In this document: positions 42,950 through 55,699 of the stretch, one piece after another
How positions within the stretch are numbered: position 1 is the stretch's first letter
How the letters are laid out: each line of letters begins with the position of its first letter
Source: Archivesica marissinica
Taxonomy: Eukaryota; Mollusca; Bivalvia; Venerida; Vesicomyidae
Direction of reading: 5' to 3'
Assembly (NCBI GenBank): GCA_014843695.1
Contig: CM026391.1
Location: forward strand, 13,761,365 to 13,825,364
Length of the DNA stretch: 64,000 bases
The notes under the pieces: generated by a model
What the model saw: the letters and a program-made list of their open reading frames with translations, nothing else
The model's database searches: none
Told to the model about the DNA's origin: nothing
Program-made: the position numbers and the translations under genes

Positions 42950-43196
42950 GTGTTTTACGTTTATTTATCGTCTCTACCGGTTGCCCATATGAACGACTCC
43001 TTCTGAAGAGATTAGTCATTTTAGATTGTTGGAGGATAGTGCATTCCAGAGTCTCCTCTGGTTCTTTTACGTGCACGGTGTACAGCACCTCAGTTTAAAG
43101 TCCCATCTGAAAGACTGTTAATTTGATTAGTGTCAGACGGGGGATCGAACCTGCGATCCCTGGATTACCAGTCAAGCGTGTTACCACTGGACTACA
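42950..43196 (-). mobile_element. S1 SINE
   Basis: Reverse copy from GTGTTTTACGTTTATTTATC to CCAGTCAAGCGTGTTACCAC, with an internal deletion (part of the TCTGTCTGTATCATTGC region). Confidence 0.88.
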
Positions 43197-43263
43197 TATT
43201 CATCTCCACACTACAACATGTTGTATATTAACAAATACGTAGGCAAACAAATCACCTTTTCAC

Positions 43264-43507
43264 GGCTGTCCGATTAGCGAAGTGGTTAGCGCGCTCGCTT
43301 CTCACCAATGCAATCCGGGTTCGATCCTCGGACCGGGAAGTATGTGAGATGGTACGGTCGTCGCCAGATCGGACAGGTGGGTTTCTTCCGGGTACTCCGG
43401 TTTCCTCCCACACGAATGACCACGTTTACGCTTTCATCCGCGTCAGCGAGAGTGATTAATATAAGTTGTTAAAACTTGCTTCGCAATCGGTGTAAAATAA
43501 ATAAAGC
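43264..43507 (+). mobile_element. S3 SINE, full length
   Basis: Complete head GGCTGTCCGATTAGCGAAGT, GTTAGCGCGCTCGCTTCTCA and B-box GGGTTCGATCC, then the standard body and AATAAATAAAG tail. Confidence 0.92.
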
Positions 43508-43511
43508 TTAA

Positions 43512-44053
43512 AGCGACACTACATCAGTGAAAACACAAATTTCTACAGAATGTATTTTCCTATAGCATGATATAATTGTTTCCAACTAATAAACAAACGT
43601 CGTATACGCGGTTTGTTAGTTTAAACATTTATTTTCTGTCAAAACATGATTATTTACAACAACTGACGCGGTTTGTTGACATAACAACATAATGTAAACA
43701 TCCATGCGTTATACAACTAGTGTATACTGAATAGCACGAGTTAATGTACAGATGTATCGTTATATCTCACATTTGTGCCCATATATTAGTAGACTATTCT
43801 TAGTTAAATTATCTCTAAACGACATTATCTAGCGTTTAGTATTGACTCCGATGACATAACAAACGTCAATTCAGGAACATAGATGACCGTTATATGAAAT
43901 CATACTTTCAATCCACACTGGGATATTGATTCAATGTTAGTGTTCGAATGTATTCGGAAGAATTTGTAGTAGCAATGCATTTATACGTGAACAAATGCAT
44001 TTATACGTGAACAAATGCATTTTATTTGCTTTTTGTGATGTATAATGTCGCTT
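43512..44053. mobile_element. MITE, AGCGACACTACATC ends
   Basis: Left TTAA|AGCGACACTACATC, right GATGTATAATGTCGCT|TTGG. Interior words (AAACGTCGTATACGCGGTTT, GCAATGCATTTATACGTGAA) are shared in inverse order with 18071-18714. A third, partial end occurs near 34036-34086. Confidence 0.73.
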
Positions 44054-44059
44054 TGGTTT

Positions 44060-44880
44060 AAAATAGTATATATTCCAATAAATGTACATGTATAACACAA
44101 AAAATGTTACAAATTACATAAATTGTGAATGGTTTGGATTGGAAAACAAGTTTTCAGAAAACTTATATTAATTCCTCTCCAATGGAAATGTACATAATAA
44201 ATATTTGCAACGTTTTCGGTAGGTATAAAGAATAATACTAAAATCGAGTGTAACTTGAGGCGGATATTCTATATACATTTATGCAAGAAGTACTGTTCTT
44301 AGAAGGGACAGTTGGACTTGAAAATACTTAATAATCATTCAAACATCGAAACCACACACCGATCAACAGGTCGGCCAGCGCGTCCCTGGAGGCCTTACGA
44401 TTCCTCGAAACGCTGTGTGGATGATATGTAGCTATGGACACTCAGAAACATTCATGTGTTTTGTTCTAGTGATAGGTGTTCATCCCCATATAGTAAATTA
44501 TTGATAGTAGGAGCACATGGTAGATTTGTAAGATATTGTCGTCTGTGTGTATTAAACATGTCGCTTGAAATAACAATTTTTTTAAATCACCTGTTCAAAT
44601 CTTAACAAAACGGAAACTGCGTTTTTATGTAATGATACGTTGATACATTAAGATTTGGAAACTATGTATATATAACTATTTCAATATTTACATGTATTAG
44701 TGTCAGACATTGAAAGCTATGTCACTCTTGCGTTAGAAAGTGATGATTGTGTTTATTAACATTTATGGCAATGTATGCGAACTTGGTAATTAACAGGTGT
44801 TGACAGTTCGTGACACCTCCTTTAGGGTTAGGGAACGGGTCAGTGGACTCCCAATCCACGAATCGTGAGCTAGGCCCACT
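44060..44880. other. Unassigned AT-rich segment
   Basis: A short piece resembling a SINE tail near 44150-44185; nothing else recognised. Confidence 0.5.
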
Positions 44881-44887
44881 TCTACAA

Positions 44888-45124
44888 TATGATAATAATA
44901 ACCCTTAACCTAACGAAGAAATTGAACCGAATGTGCAACCAACATAGGCCGTGTCTGATCAGGATCTATGTTGTTTGTTATTCAGACAAGTGTTTAGCCC
45001 CACTATCCGATTAGCAAACAGCATACAAACAGCAGCCTGATCAGACGGCACGTTCTGTGCCTTCTGATCTAGCTCTTTGCTGTTTTAAACAGCGACTTTA
45101 TTATAATTCACAGATCAAGGGTTA
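44888..45124. mobile_element. Hairpin MITE related to 25152-25390
   Basis: TCTGATCAGGATCTATGTTG, then GCAAACAGCATAC..CAGCCTGATCAGACGGCACG and TTCTGATCTAGCTC repeat the double-hairpin plan. The ends AACCCTTAACC and AAGGGTTAA suggest a TTAA-type element. Confidence 0.55.
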
Positions 45125-45310
45125 ACAGTAGCTCAGGCGGGACTATAGACCAATGTATCGGTGCTATACACCGGGGTGGGCTGAGCATTCAAATAATAGT
45201 ATCAATATACATTGTATTATAACGTATTCAGACATGTTAAAGAATACGAGACGCGGAATAGTACCGAGTGACTCCTGTACTAACACTATATATGGTGGTG
45301 CATGTAGACT

Positions 45311-45596
45311 AATCTATCTGTAGTCCAGTGGTAACACACTGGACTGGTAATCCAGGGATCGCAGGTTCGATCCCCCGTCTGACCCTAATACAATTAACAG
45401 TCTTTCAGATGGGACTTTAAAACCGAGGTCTCGTGTCGGTGCTGTACACCGTGCATTAAATGAACCAGAGGAGACTCTGGAATGGGTCTCTGTGTATCAT
45501 TGCACTATCCTCCAAAAATCTAAAATGATTAATCTCTTCAGGAGGCGTTGCTCATATGGGCAACCGGTAGCGACGATAAATAAACGTAAACACACA
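45311..45596 (+). mobile_element. S1 SINE
   Basis: Head with eroded 5' acceptor, CTGGACTGGTAATCCAG, full body and AAACGTAAACACAC tail. Confidence 0.9.
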
Positions 45597-45896
45597 TTAA
45601 TCTATGACCAACCTAAGCATTCAAATAATATTACTTCGTATATAAATGTTGGCATCCATGTTCAGTTATTTGGACCAGATCAAGTAGGCCTACTTGTTTT
45701 TGTTGTGTGTGTTTTTTTATATAGATAAAACATTAACTAAATATGTTAGTACGCTCGCCCACATGGTTCGGTGGGGGTGAGGTTAAATAAGCTCAATCAT
45801 TATCACCATACACCGAGTGTGTAAACGAACTTTGGATGCTTCCAAATACATATAACAGGCGATAAAAGCACGTACTTCAACTAAGGTAACATCTAC

Positions 45897-45925
45897 ATAC
45901 GGATCTGTAGTCCAGTGGTTAACAT
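45897..45925 (+). mobile_element. S1 SINE head fragment
   Basis: TACGGATCTGTAGTCCAGTG and GTTAAC only, ending before the anticodon arm. Confidence 0.6.
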
Positions 45926-46479
45926 AGATATAGTTCTCCAAATTTGAGGCATGTACATCAAAAAGCTACGAATCGCTTGAAGCATAAAACACTTGGTTTA
46001 AACATATTTATTCGTTCATTATGTACAGTACATATCTATTGTATAGCTATACAAACGAAAAGGGATTTAATCGGAAGCTTAAAACACTTGAAAGTATAAT
46101 AGTTCTGAACTTTATTTTGGTACTAATTTCATGTGTCTATCCGATGCATATTTAGCGCCGAAATTATCAAAGTTAAATTTCGTCCCACGGAAACTTTGGA
46201 TATATAATGAAACTTCCAAAAAAGCCATTTAGCCTTGTAATTGATGAAAAGTACGAAACTAATGCTCTATTATGTTGATAAAGTAAATTGTCGCTAAAAG
46301 AAAATGTTATTTTAGAAACTATTTCGCCTTTATTGCCTTAGTATGCATGGGACGTAACTGTTTAAGCATACCTTAGTTACGCCGCGCACCTGTTGTATAA
46401 TGTTCCCTTAGCTACGCCGCGCACCTGTTGCATAATTCTCCCTATTAGTATACATGTAGCTATATTTGAATCCGTGTAC

Positions 46480-46771
46480 GGACGGATATATAGTCCAGTG
46501 GTAACACGCTGGACTGGTAATACAGGGATCGCAGGTTCGATCCCCCGTCTGACCCTAATAAAATTAATAGTCTTTCAGATGGGACGTTAAACCGAGGTCT
46601 CGTGTCGGTGCTTTACACCGTGCACGTAAAAGAACCAGAGGAGACTCTGGAATGGGTCTCTGTCTGTATCATTGCACTATCCTCTAAAAATCTAAAATGA
46701 CTAATCTCTTCGGGAGGCGTCGCTCATATGGGCAACCGGTAGCGACGATAAACAAACGTAAACACACACAC
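46480..46771 (+). mobile_element. S1 SINE, full length
   Basis: Head GACGGATATATAGTCCAGTG, arm CTGGACTGGTAATACAG, full body and tail. Confidence 0.92.
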
Positions 46772-47434
46772 TTTGAATATGTTGGCGAGGGTGGGTGGGG
46801 TGAAGCTATCTAGCTATCAGACACATAACTGATGAAAGTTAAGAAATGGTAGGTTCATTTTGTTTTAACTCATTACGTTACGCTAATTCTTGTATTAGAC
46901 AAACAATCTCCCATAAAAATAGACTTTCCGAATCTGACACGGCCCTAGTAGGTGGCCATAATATATGGTCAATCAAATATATCCTGGTATGGTAGAGCAA
47001 CATTAATGTATTCAACGTTTATAATTGACGGTATCTATCTATGATGGATTGAACCGATTACGACGCAGTGTTAGAAAAATAATATTAAAACTCACTAAAT
47101 CAATCATTTTAGTAGATAGTCCAAAACATCAATATTTTCCCATTAATGAACATAAATACATGTGAATGATATAATGAAAAAAAACTCGTGACAAAAACAA
47201 GGATCCATCAACGTAGTTTTGTATGCCACCAAGAGTTACCCCGTCAGTTCGTCCCGTAGAGAGACACATGTTTAGCCTAAATTTATAAAAAACATAGATA
47301 ATCAACCATACTAACCAAGCAAAGCAGATTTATGATCCTTTGCTACACATCCATTAGAAGGCTTGAACGGCATGTAACCTGATAAATGGACCTCTGCACA
47401 CTTAATAGACATGATCACCACGACCTTGTAACGT
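46772..47434. other. Unassigned segment
   Basis: No gene or repeat recognised. Confidence 0.5.
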
Positions 47435-47690
47435 TCCGCCTCCGTGGTGGAGTGGTTAAGGTCGCTGACTTGTATACCACTGTAACCTATCATCAATGAT
47501 GGTCATGGGTTCGAGCCCCGCTCAGACCGTGTTTCATTTATATGAAAAAGTTGGCAGTTTCTTACGGAGGTTGGTGCACCCAAGTACTGGAGCTTGTCCA
47601 GGAAAGGTGTTGTTAGGTAAACTGCCCGCCGGCGATATAGCCCAAAATGGTGCTGATGCAGGCGTAAAACCCGAAATATAACATAATATA
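47435..47690 (+). mobile_element. S4 SINE
   Basis: Head CGCCTCCGTGGTGGAGTGG, body with a short deletion after CCCAAGTACTGG, tail GCGTAAAACCCGAAATATAA. TTGTAACGTT occurs on both sides. Confidence 0.9.
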
Positions 47691-47839
47691 TATAACATAT
47701 CATTGTAACGTTGTTCCATGTTGTACTCAAGGCCATGCTAGTAGCTTCAGGGTGAAGGGCACTGTTGATAAAAATAGAACTTTCAGTCGGATGTCCGGAT
47801 AATATTTAAGCACGAGTAATTTACAATTTATCACCATAA

Positions 47840-48076
47840 TTGCAGGTTCGATCCCCCGTTCACCATAATAAAATTAACAGTCTTTCAGATGGGACATTAA
47901 ACCGAGGTCTCGTGTCGGTGCTGTACACCGTGCACGTAAAAGAACCAGAGGAGAATCTGGAATCGGTCTCTCTCTGTATCATTGCACTATCCTCCAAAAT
48001 CTAAAATGACTAATATCTTCAAGAGGCGTCGCTCATATGGGCAACCGGTAGCGACGATAAATAAACGTAAAACACA
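47840..48076 (+). mobile_element. S1 SINE, 5'-truncated
   Basis: Begins TGCAGGTTCGATCCCCCGTT and continues through the body to AAACGTAAAACACA. Confidence 0.9.
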
Positions 48077-48435
48077 ATTTATCACCATAACATGACGACA
48101 TGCCACGTGTACATCGCAGGTTCAAGGTTACGCCTCCGAGTAGAACCACTACAGAATCACATGGCTACCATTTAATAACAACAGCTATTGGGCCAATCGA
48201 ACTGTGTAGATTCAACTGGCAATATTTCAATGTGCAAACGGCGTTTTGATAAAAGGGAAGCAACTTTTGTAGGATGTTCGACATTTTTAGCAAAGCAGCT
48301 TTCATTTAGTCGTACCAATTAATTAATGTAAGGACTATTATGTGCTTTCTCGTTGTTTATATACCTAGTCGATTTTCATTTAGCTACATAGCAAATATAA
48401 CTTTTACCAGCGCAGCCCTTCTTCTGAATGAATCG

Positions 48436-48643
48436 TGTGTGTTTTACGTTTATTTATTATACAGACCCATTCCAGAGTCTCATCTGGTTCTTTTACGTGC
48501 ATGGTGTAAAGCACCGACACGAGACCTCGGTTTAACGTCCCATCTGAAAGACTGTTAATTGTATTAGGGTCAGACGGGGGATCGAACCTGCGATCCCTAG
48601 ATTACCAGTCCAGCGTGTTACCACTGGACTACAGATCCGTCTG
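48436..48643 (-). mobile_element. S1 SINE with target-site duplication and internal deletion
   Basis: TCTGAATGAATC flanks both ends. The copy lacks the CATATGGGCAACCGG part of the body. The head is intact (ATTACCAGTCCAGCGTGTTA, ACAGATCCGTCTG). Confidence 0.9.
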
Positions 48644-49180
48644 AATGAATCTGCCAGTTACTGTACATTTGTATACTGGCTGTTTGAGTAACACCGAGCT
48701 TAGCAAGTTAGCATATATTTCGATATGAAACACATTGATTGATTTCGTTTCGGTTAGGGGTTAAAGAGGGGTATGTCATAGTTACAATGTAGTAACTGTA
48801 TAATATCTCTCTTAAGCTATTATAATGCTAATTTTCCATTCACAAGTTGATCCGGGGTAAGCGTAAATGTACGTGTTTTCGGATGATATTTCTACATTAA
48901 TACTGAAAAGTGACTAATGAGGTCGTTATGACGTGAATGGGGGAATTGTGTGCATGTTATAACGTCCATGTGATTAGCATATTTAATTTTTCCTTTACCT
49001 TTCTACTTTACAGAGAAAGTTTTTTGTGTGACTGAAAACCCATCATTTACAAGGATCTTCGCTTCAATTTATATATGTATCGGGTGTATTTCAAACGATC
49101 TCTGTACAAACAACAGGCGCGTGCAGTGTCAATCATAAACAACGCAGTTTTACTTTATCAATCCACCAACCATTAGTTCC
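48644..49180. other. Unassigned segment
   Basis: No gene or repeat recognised. Confidence 0.5.
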
Positions 49181-49275
49181 ATAGATCTACCCCACCCATA
49201 GATCTACCCCATCCATAGTTCTACCCCACCCATAGATCTACCCCATCCATAGATCTACCCCACCCATAGATCTAC
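49181..49275 (+). repeat. 16-bp tandem repeat
   Basis: Six units of CCATAGATCTACCCCA with TC/CA variants. Confidence 0.9.
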
Positions 49276-49487
49276 CCCTATTAAGATCTAGAGCTAGTGT
49301 TTAAACATTATTTTAGATACTTGCTTGTTTTGGGTAATGCCTATAGTTTAGATAACACGTCGCCTCTCCAGCTATTATTAGTGGAAGAAGACACCGGGTG
49401 CGACTCCAAGATGTATTTCAGGAACATACTCGGATAGATAGAACCACTGCCATTCCGTAAGTCAGCTGGAAGCTTCCTCACATGAAC

Positions 49488-49773
49488 CACAGGAACTTGA
49501 AATGTTATCCATAAGCCACCAACGGTCTCGTACCTCTATCCTAGGACACCCCCCTCTATTTAAAACTTGAAATGTATCCATAAGCCACCAACGGTCTCGT
49601 ACCTCTATCCTAGGACACCCCCTCTATTAAAAAAAATAGAGGGGGTGTCCTAGGATAGAGGTACGAGACCGTTGGTGGCTTATGGATAACATTTCAAGTA
49701 AATAGAGGGGGGTGTCCTAGGATAGAGATACGAGACCGTTGGTGGCTTATGGATAACATTTCAAGTTCCTGTG
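49488..49773. repeat. Palindrome of doubled units, arms about 140 bp
   Basis: Each arm has two direct copies of a ~68-bp unit (ACTTGAAATG..TATCCATAAGCCACC, AACGGTCTCGTACCTCTATC, CTAGGACACCCCCTCTATT). The arms are inverted around an A-run of about six bases at 49629-49634. Arms match almost perfectly and extend one step further (CACAGGAACTTG / CAAGTTCCTGTG). Confidence 0.93.
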
Positions 49774-50482
49774 CATGAACCAATCCGACAACCTGATGAG
49801 ATTCGAACATACAGCGGTGAGGGGCAAGTAATTTGAAGTCAATAACATAAACCACTATGCCACATAGACCCCCCAGTAGATTGGTTTACTAACGAAGCTT
49901 CAAATCCCTGTGTATAAACCAATTGGATACAATATTTTCATCATCAAGGAAGCTCATGCATTATATTTAATCAAATGTGGCCTTCGATCACAACTCCGGT
50001 GATCTCGTGCTGAAGTAAACCTGTGCACGATGTCTTCGTCACTAGTATGTTCTATCTACCCGCTTTTCTTTTTTAGAGTTAGTATAGCTACCTGTATTTA
50101 TAAAATACATATAAATGTATATCACAGTCTCAATGTCACATTTTGATTTGTTTTTCGTTTCTACTCGATTTAAAATCTAACAGAAATGATATACGTAGCA
50201 GACACTGAATACAGTTTATTATAAATGGGTGGGGTGTTAGATATAGCATTTTTTTAAAAAGCACATATTAAAATATATCCACGGCCGTTCACAGGCTAAT
50301 TACATCTCTATGAGTATTGTTTCCATCGATCTTCGTTGTATATGAATCTTCGTGGTACAGGAATCAATTGTTCGCAGTAAAGATATTTTGCATAGGGTTG
50401 TCTAGCGAGAAACTAAATGTGCATTGTACTTCTAATGCTGACCATGCACGAGTCTCGTCGCTGCTGCTTTCATTTCTTGAGA
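49774..50482. other. Mostly unassigned, possible S9 SINE head
   Basis: AGTAATTTGAAGTCAATAAC..ACCACTATGCCACATAGACC (49828-49873) resembles the reverse of the S9 tRNA-like head. Nothing else recognised. Confidence 0.45.
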
Positions 50483-50635
50483 TTAGTCAAACCTGTGCTA
50501 AAGGCCACATCCGAATAAAGGCCGCATATGAAAAACCTGTCTCAATGCATTTTAACCCTCTATTGAAAGGCCACCTGCCAACAAAGGCCACTTTTTGACT
50601 TTCCCGAGAGTGACCTTTGTAGACAGGCTTGACTG
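50483..50635. mobile_element. MITE related to the CAGTCAAACCTGT family
   Basis: AGTCAAACCTGTGCTAAAGG at the left and GTAGACAGGCTTGACTG at the right, interior AAAGGCCAC repeats. It is more diverged than 6450-6625. Confidence 0.7.
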
Positions 50636-51488
50636 TATATGTATATGAATGAAATTTAAAAAGAATCAGTGATCATCTCGTGAACACTGCATTTAAGTCA
50701 TGCTAGTTTAAGACTCACGGATATCAGTTCGAACGTCTTACTAGCAACACAGAAGAGGACGGAAACACGTAGACTAAGATTATGTGATTTCCGTGTCACT
50801 GAACTGTGTACGGGTAATATAAACTATGTTATTCAATTGAAACATGTAGATTATACCCGCCTTAAAGCCTTATATTTCTTAATAGCAATAGCAACATTCG
50901 TGTAAATTAAAACATGTTGGCCTATATCCCTTAGAATGTGAAATATTTTAATCTCTATTTAAATTTTGTTTACATTTGATCAGAATGACTTTATTAACTA
51001 TACTGTATGGAACGTCGTGGGATACGTCACATAATGAATAACAGAAAACTAAGACGCGTCAGAGTGTGACAACTTCCGTACCGGAAAGTCATATTTCTGT
51101 TCAAAATGACAAAACACAATTTCTAATGAAAGGTTGTCATCATGTAAATGTATCGGTTATAAAAAACCAGTATCACCCACGTCTTTCAGTAAAGCAATCC
51201 AGTTTAAGGCAGATAATGTACTTGAAAACTATATGAACATTATTTTGACTAGGATTGTCCGTTTTTCTTAATTGCCTCTATCCGTAGCTCTGGTTCTCCG
51301 TATCAAATAATAAAATTGAGATCATCTCAATAAGCTATAAGCTTTCGATTTAATACACTTCTTCCCGTTTTGTATACAGTAGATAAGTACTGTACATTAT
51401 GAACGAATAAATATGTTTAAACCAAATAATAAAAACAAAGAAATTAATGTGCGTACATACGTGTTAGTATGTTTCATTAACATTATTA
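50636..51488. other. Unassigned AT-rich segment
   Basis: No gene or repeat recognised. Confidence 0.5.
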
Positions 51489-51774
51489 CAGACGGATATG
51501 TAGTCCAGTGGTAACTGTCTGGACTGGTAATCCAGGGATCGCAGGTTCGATCCCCCGTCTGACCCTAATAAAATTAACAGTCTTTCAGATGGGACGTTAA
51601 ACCGAGGTCTCGTGTCGGTACTTTACACCGTGCACGTAAAAGAACCAGAGGAGATTCTGGAATGGGTCTCTGTCTGTATCATGCACTATCCTCTAAAATA
51701 ACTAATCTCGTCAGGAGGCGTCGCTCATATGGGCAACCGGTAGCGACGATAAATAAACGTAAAACACACACACA
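51489..51774 (+). mobile_element. S1 SINE with 13-bp target-site duplication
   Basis: ATTAACATTATTA flanks a full S1 copy whose CAGACGG / CCGTCTG ends pair perfectly. It lies just before copy B begins. Confidence 0.94.
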
Positions 51775-54318
51775 TTAACATTATTAATTTAGCATAAAGA
51801 ACTGGACACAGTTCATTCCGCCTCTTTGAACTTGAATATAACGTCTAACACAGTTTGGTTTCGTGTTGTTGTTTTTTTTACTACATAATTATTTTAAAGT
51901 TGAAGTATTAGTATGTTTATGGTTTTGCAAATAGTATCTTGAGCAAATAATTATGGTATGTTCATATACGCCCCCAATTAATTTCGATCTAGACACATAA
52001 GCATCAAATATATGGCCCAATGGATAGTTCTATTTCTAATTCTACGCTATACTGCTTATTCCTGATTATGACTGGCAGACCCCTTTCTGTTTTGGGACAC
52101 ACTCAATTCCTATGTAACCCAAAAGATAGAACGGCAATGTGGAATTAAGAGCATTGCCTAAGAGTTCAATCATATCCGAGACAGATGGCGCGAACTTCGG
52201 TCCTCTCGCACATGAAGGGAACGGGCTGCCGCGCGCCCTACTCTTTGCTATGAAATGATTGTACATATTTAACTCTACTCGATTAAAAAAATATCCATAT
52301 CACACCTACCCATCATAACTTTAAGGCTCAAATTAACTGAAAGGAACAATGCATTTATTCATGTATTACCCAATTCGATGTAGAGATATGGTATCCTTTT
52401 GTTGCATATTTCTCGAGTATTGTGCAGCATGCATACATACATGTATTATATAAAACTGATTGCAACCAGAAGGATTTTCTCAAATTTAGTGGTGAAATAC
52501 CTAGTTTTACATATTCCGCAATGTAGGCGCGAAGTTATTATGACACCGGTTACTAGTTACCCGGATAATCAACAAACGGGAAGCGAAAACTCTATGTATT
52601 TGTTCGTGACATGTTCTTTGACGTATTTGGGCACATATATCCTCTAGTGTCCTCAAATCGTGATACCTTCGTTTTCGTTACCCCGTATGTATTTACAATA
52701 CTGCGCGCGATCGGTGTTTTCTGACATCACCAATCAGGAATAGATAGTGTCAACGGTCATTTTCCATATTTGGCAACAACAATGCGCCGTATAATCCTTG
52801 TAGGCGTAAGTAATCGGTTATTTTCCTTGCATTGGTATAAAACATGCTATTTTTCATAATGCAATATTGCATCACCATTTGTACATTTGATTTACTGCAA
52901 AATATTGACCATTTCCAGTTTTGTTTTGCGTCGTCTGATTTGTTTACCTACCTGTCATTTAAAGTGAAGGTCAAAATAGACTGGGTTACAATTTTAATTA
53001 GTGTATGGGGAGATAGTTTTGGAGACTTCTCTTATATTGTTTTGAGGTCCATACAGTGCTACTGTCATCGTCAACTAAGCGATGTGTCCTGTAGTGTAGT
53101 GTACTTAAAGGAATAGTTTTTAATTTTGTTTTAGGTTTATGGCAGTCCACCACCTACAAAGCGAAAGTACACGCAATATTCATCAACAGCCCTTACAAAT
53201 AGGCACAGTGTAACCACTGGACCCACCTCATTTACTGTTCAAAAGTCAGGTTTACAAGATTAGGTGATGAATTCAGATGTCCACATGTGAAAATGCTTGT
53301 TAAACTGTGAAAATGTTCACTGTGAAAAGAAATATTCATCAAAATAATAGAAATTATCATTATGCTGCATAAAACGTGTTCGTTTTAAATTTACACCCAT
53401 TCGATGTTACGCAAAATTGATTTTCTGAAAGGTCACGAAAACTCCGGTACCAGTCACCACAGATGTCGGTTTCGGGTCTTGGTAAAAATGACAGCGCCCG
53501 TTGTTATTTACGTAGTCATATTCATTTCTAATTCATTGGAATAAAAGAGGAAAGTTACTTTATTTACATCATACATTTAGAAACTATGTAGTTTTAAGAT
53601 TGGTTTTGTTGAATGCCGATCATTTCTTATCATAACGGAAACCGGAAACTCGTGGGTACTACAAATTTTAAAGGACGAAAGCCCGAACTAAAAGTAAACA
53701 TTATTGTCAGTATGTGTCTACGTGTACATGGTCAACTCGTACCATAGTGAACTCGAACCAATTTTTGTCAACTCGTGTCTCGTATGATGTAAAAATCATG
53801 TATCTCACTATCAGTATCTGATACAATTTTTATTCGGACATGTATGTGCTAATAAGCTTGTAATATGTAAAATAATTGAAGTTAAGTTGCATTAATATAT
53901 TGTATTTTAATTTATATATGAATGTGCAGGACGTTCATTTGACCTAAACTTTGCTAAAGTGACCAAGCAAAGAAAGATCAGAAAAGTTAGTGACCTCACT
54001 AAACACTAGTCGGACAGCTCTACCAGCTGAGCTAGCCGGGCTGAAGTTCTACCGACTCCGAAATACACGTTTCCCTCTTTTATTCTTTAGCATCCACACT
54101 CCGATCCCTGGAGCCGTACCCCTAGTCCTTTGTCCATACCAAACAAGATATCCATGTCGTCATTAAAGTGACCCAAGCAAAGAAAGAGTGGAAAATTTAA
54201 TGATCCAATATGTGACTCAAACCCACGACCTCCCGAACACTAGTTGGACAATTCTACCAACTGCACTAGCTGAGCCGATGTTCTACCCACGACTAAATAC
54301 ACTACATGGCAATGTTTG

Positions 54319-54463
54319 TGTTAAAAGTGACCATGCAAAGAAAGAGCGGAAAAGTTAGTGACCCGACGTGGGACTCGAACCCACGACCTCCCGAACACTA
54401 GTCGGACAGCTCTACCAACTGAGCTAGCCGGGCCGCTATTCTACCCACGCCGAAATACACTAC
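54319..54463 (-). repeat. Third tRNA-derived S8 unit, copy B only
   Basis: Repeats AAAGTGACCATGCAAAGAAA..CGAAATACACTAC, extending the two-unit array (53956-54298) to three. In copy A its place is taken by the A/C tract. Confidence 0.8.
54361..54433 (-). tRNA. tRNA-like sequence inside the S8 repeat (probable pseudo-tRNA)
   Basis: The 73 nt on the minus strand fold as a cloverleaf: GCCCGGC pairs with GTCGGGT (two wobble pairs), D-arm GCTC/GAGC, anticodon stem TCCGA/TCGGG, loop CTAGTGT (AGT, Thr-like) and T-arm GTGGG TTCGAGT CCCAC. Two bases instead of one separate the D and anticodon stems, and the body resembles tRNA-Lys. With two decayed neighbours of the same repeat, a SINE-type head is more likely than a working tRNA. 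Confidence 0.4.
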
Positions 54464-55195
54464 ACTGTGTTTACAGAATACAGTGTGTTGATCAGAATTA
54501 ATTTTCATATTTTTTCCAAAGAGGAATTCTGAATATGCTCCAATTTTCATCAAAATATCAATAATAGCACAAATTAGACAGATTTTTTATAAACTTTCTG
54601 TAATTTAGTTTCAGTTTCATTTATCAGTATTTAATGGCCAGTTAACTTTTTGAGATTGCAATATTGGCGGTGATAATTGTATTGAAAATGGCGGATGTCG
54701 ATTTTTGTCATATCTGAATTGGGGATTTTTCTAATTTCTTTGCTGAAATCCGGTAGGTTAATCACAATGGGCATATTATGTATCATTGGAAACGTATGGG
54801 CTTTCAATAAATACTATTTTTTAATACAGCTCCTTAAATTTTTGTAAAATCTGTCCTAGTGTTTTTGTCCTCGTAGCTTTTTTATTTGTAAACATACAAT
54901 GAAAAATCAACATCCGGGGTATAGGTCAATCTTTCTATTGGGCAATAAATATAACTTCATGAATACTAAGCAATATTGTAAAGCGACGCGTGTCGTCAGC
55001 CCTGTTACGTTTCAGTTATTAGTTACTAAAACATATTTTAATTTAATAATAACGCAAGCATCAGAGACTCTGTCTGTATTCTTTCCTGGTAAACATACAG
55101 CAGGGCTCATTCTAGAGGGCGACATGGTCGAAGTAGTCGCCATTAGGACCCTGACTGTGCCCCCTGTGGGCACCACTTCTCTCTAAAAAAAATGA

Positions 55196-55699
55196 ATGAA
55201 TTTTAAGCCGAGTCATATGGGAATAAAAGGAAATGAAATGGCTGATCAGAATGCAAAGCTGGCTTTGTCATTATCCATTTCTAGGATTAAAGTGTGTTAT
55301 ACTGATTTTAAATCTACAATTCTTACCTTAATTCAATCCTCTTGGCAGGCCCAATGGGATGGTGAAATTTTTAATAAACTTCATTCAATCAAACCTACAC
55401 TTGGCGAATGGTGCCCAATTTACAGGCCTATTCGTCGAGAAGAAGTCATTCTTGCCCGTCTCAGGATTGGTCATTCTCGAATATCACATTCATGGCTGTT
55501 GTCACGAGATGATGCACCAGAATGTATCCCATGCAATACTCTATACACGGTGGAGCATATCTTAATACACTGTGTTGACCTTCAACCAATCCGGTTGCAG
55601 TACTACAATGTGGACAACATTAAAACACTCTTCGACTCTATCAGAGTAGAGTCCATCATATCATTTATCAAGGCAATAGGAATTTATAATAAGCTGTGA
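55196..55699 (+). pseudogene. LINE C-terminus: RNase H end and Cys/His tail
   Basis: The frame begins in flanking sequence and then reads KPSHMGIKGNEMADQNAKLA, the last motif of an RNase H domain (P-x-H-x-G-I-x-G-N-E-x-A-D). Further on come RREEVILARLRIGHSRISHS and ECIPCNTLYTVEHILIHC, the zinc-knuckle-like tail common in I/Jockey-type LINEs with RNase H. The element is 5'-truncated, so no RT core remains. It is absent from copy A. Confidence 0.88.

Noticed and set aside
42191..43098. Leu-Thr-His-Ser repeat 'proteins'
   Set aside because: Translation of the CACT microsatellite in three frames.
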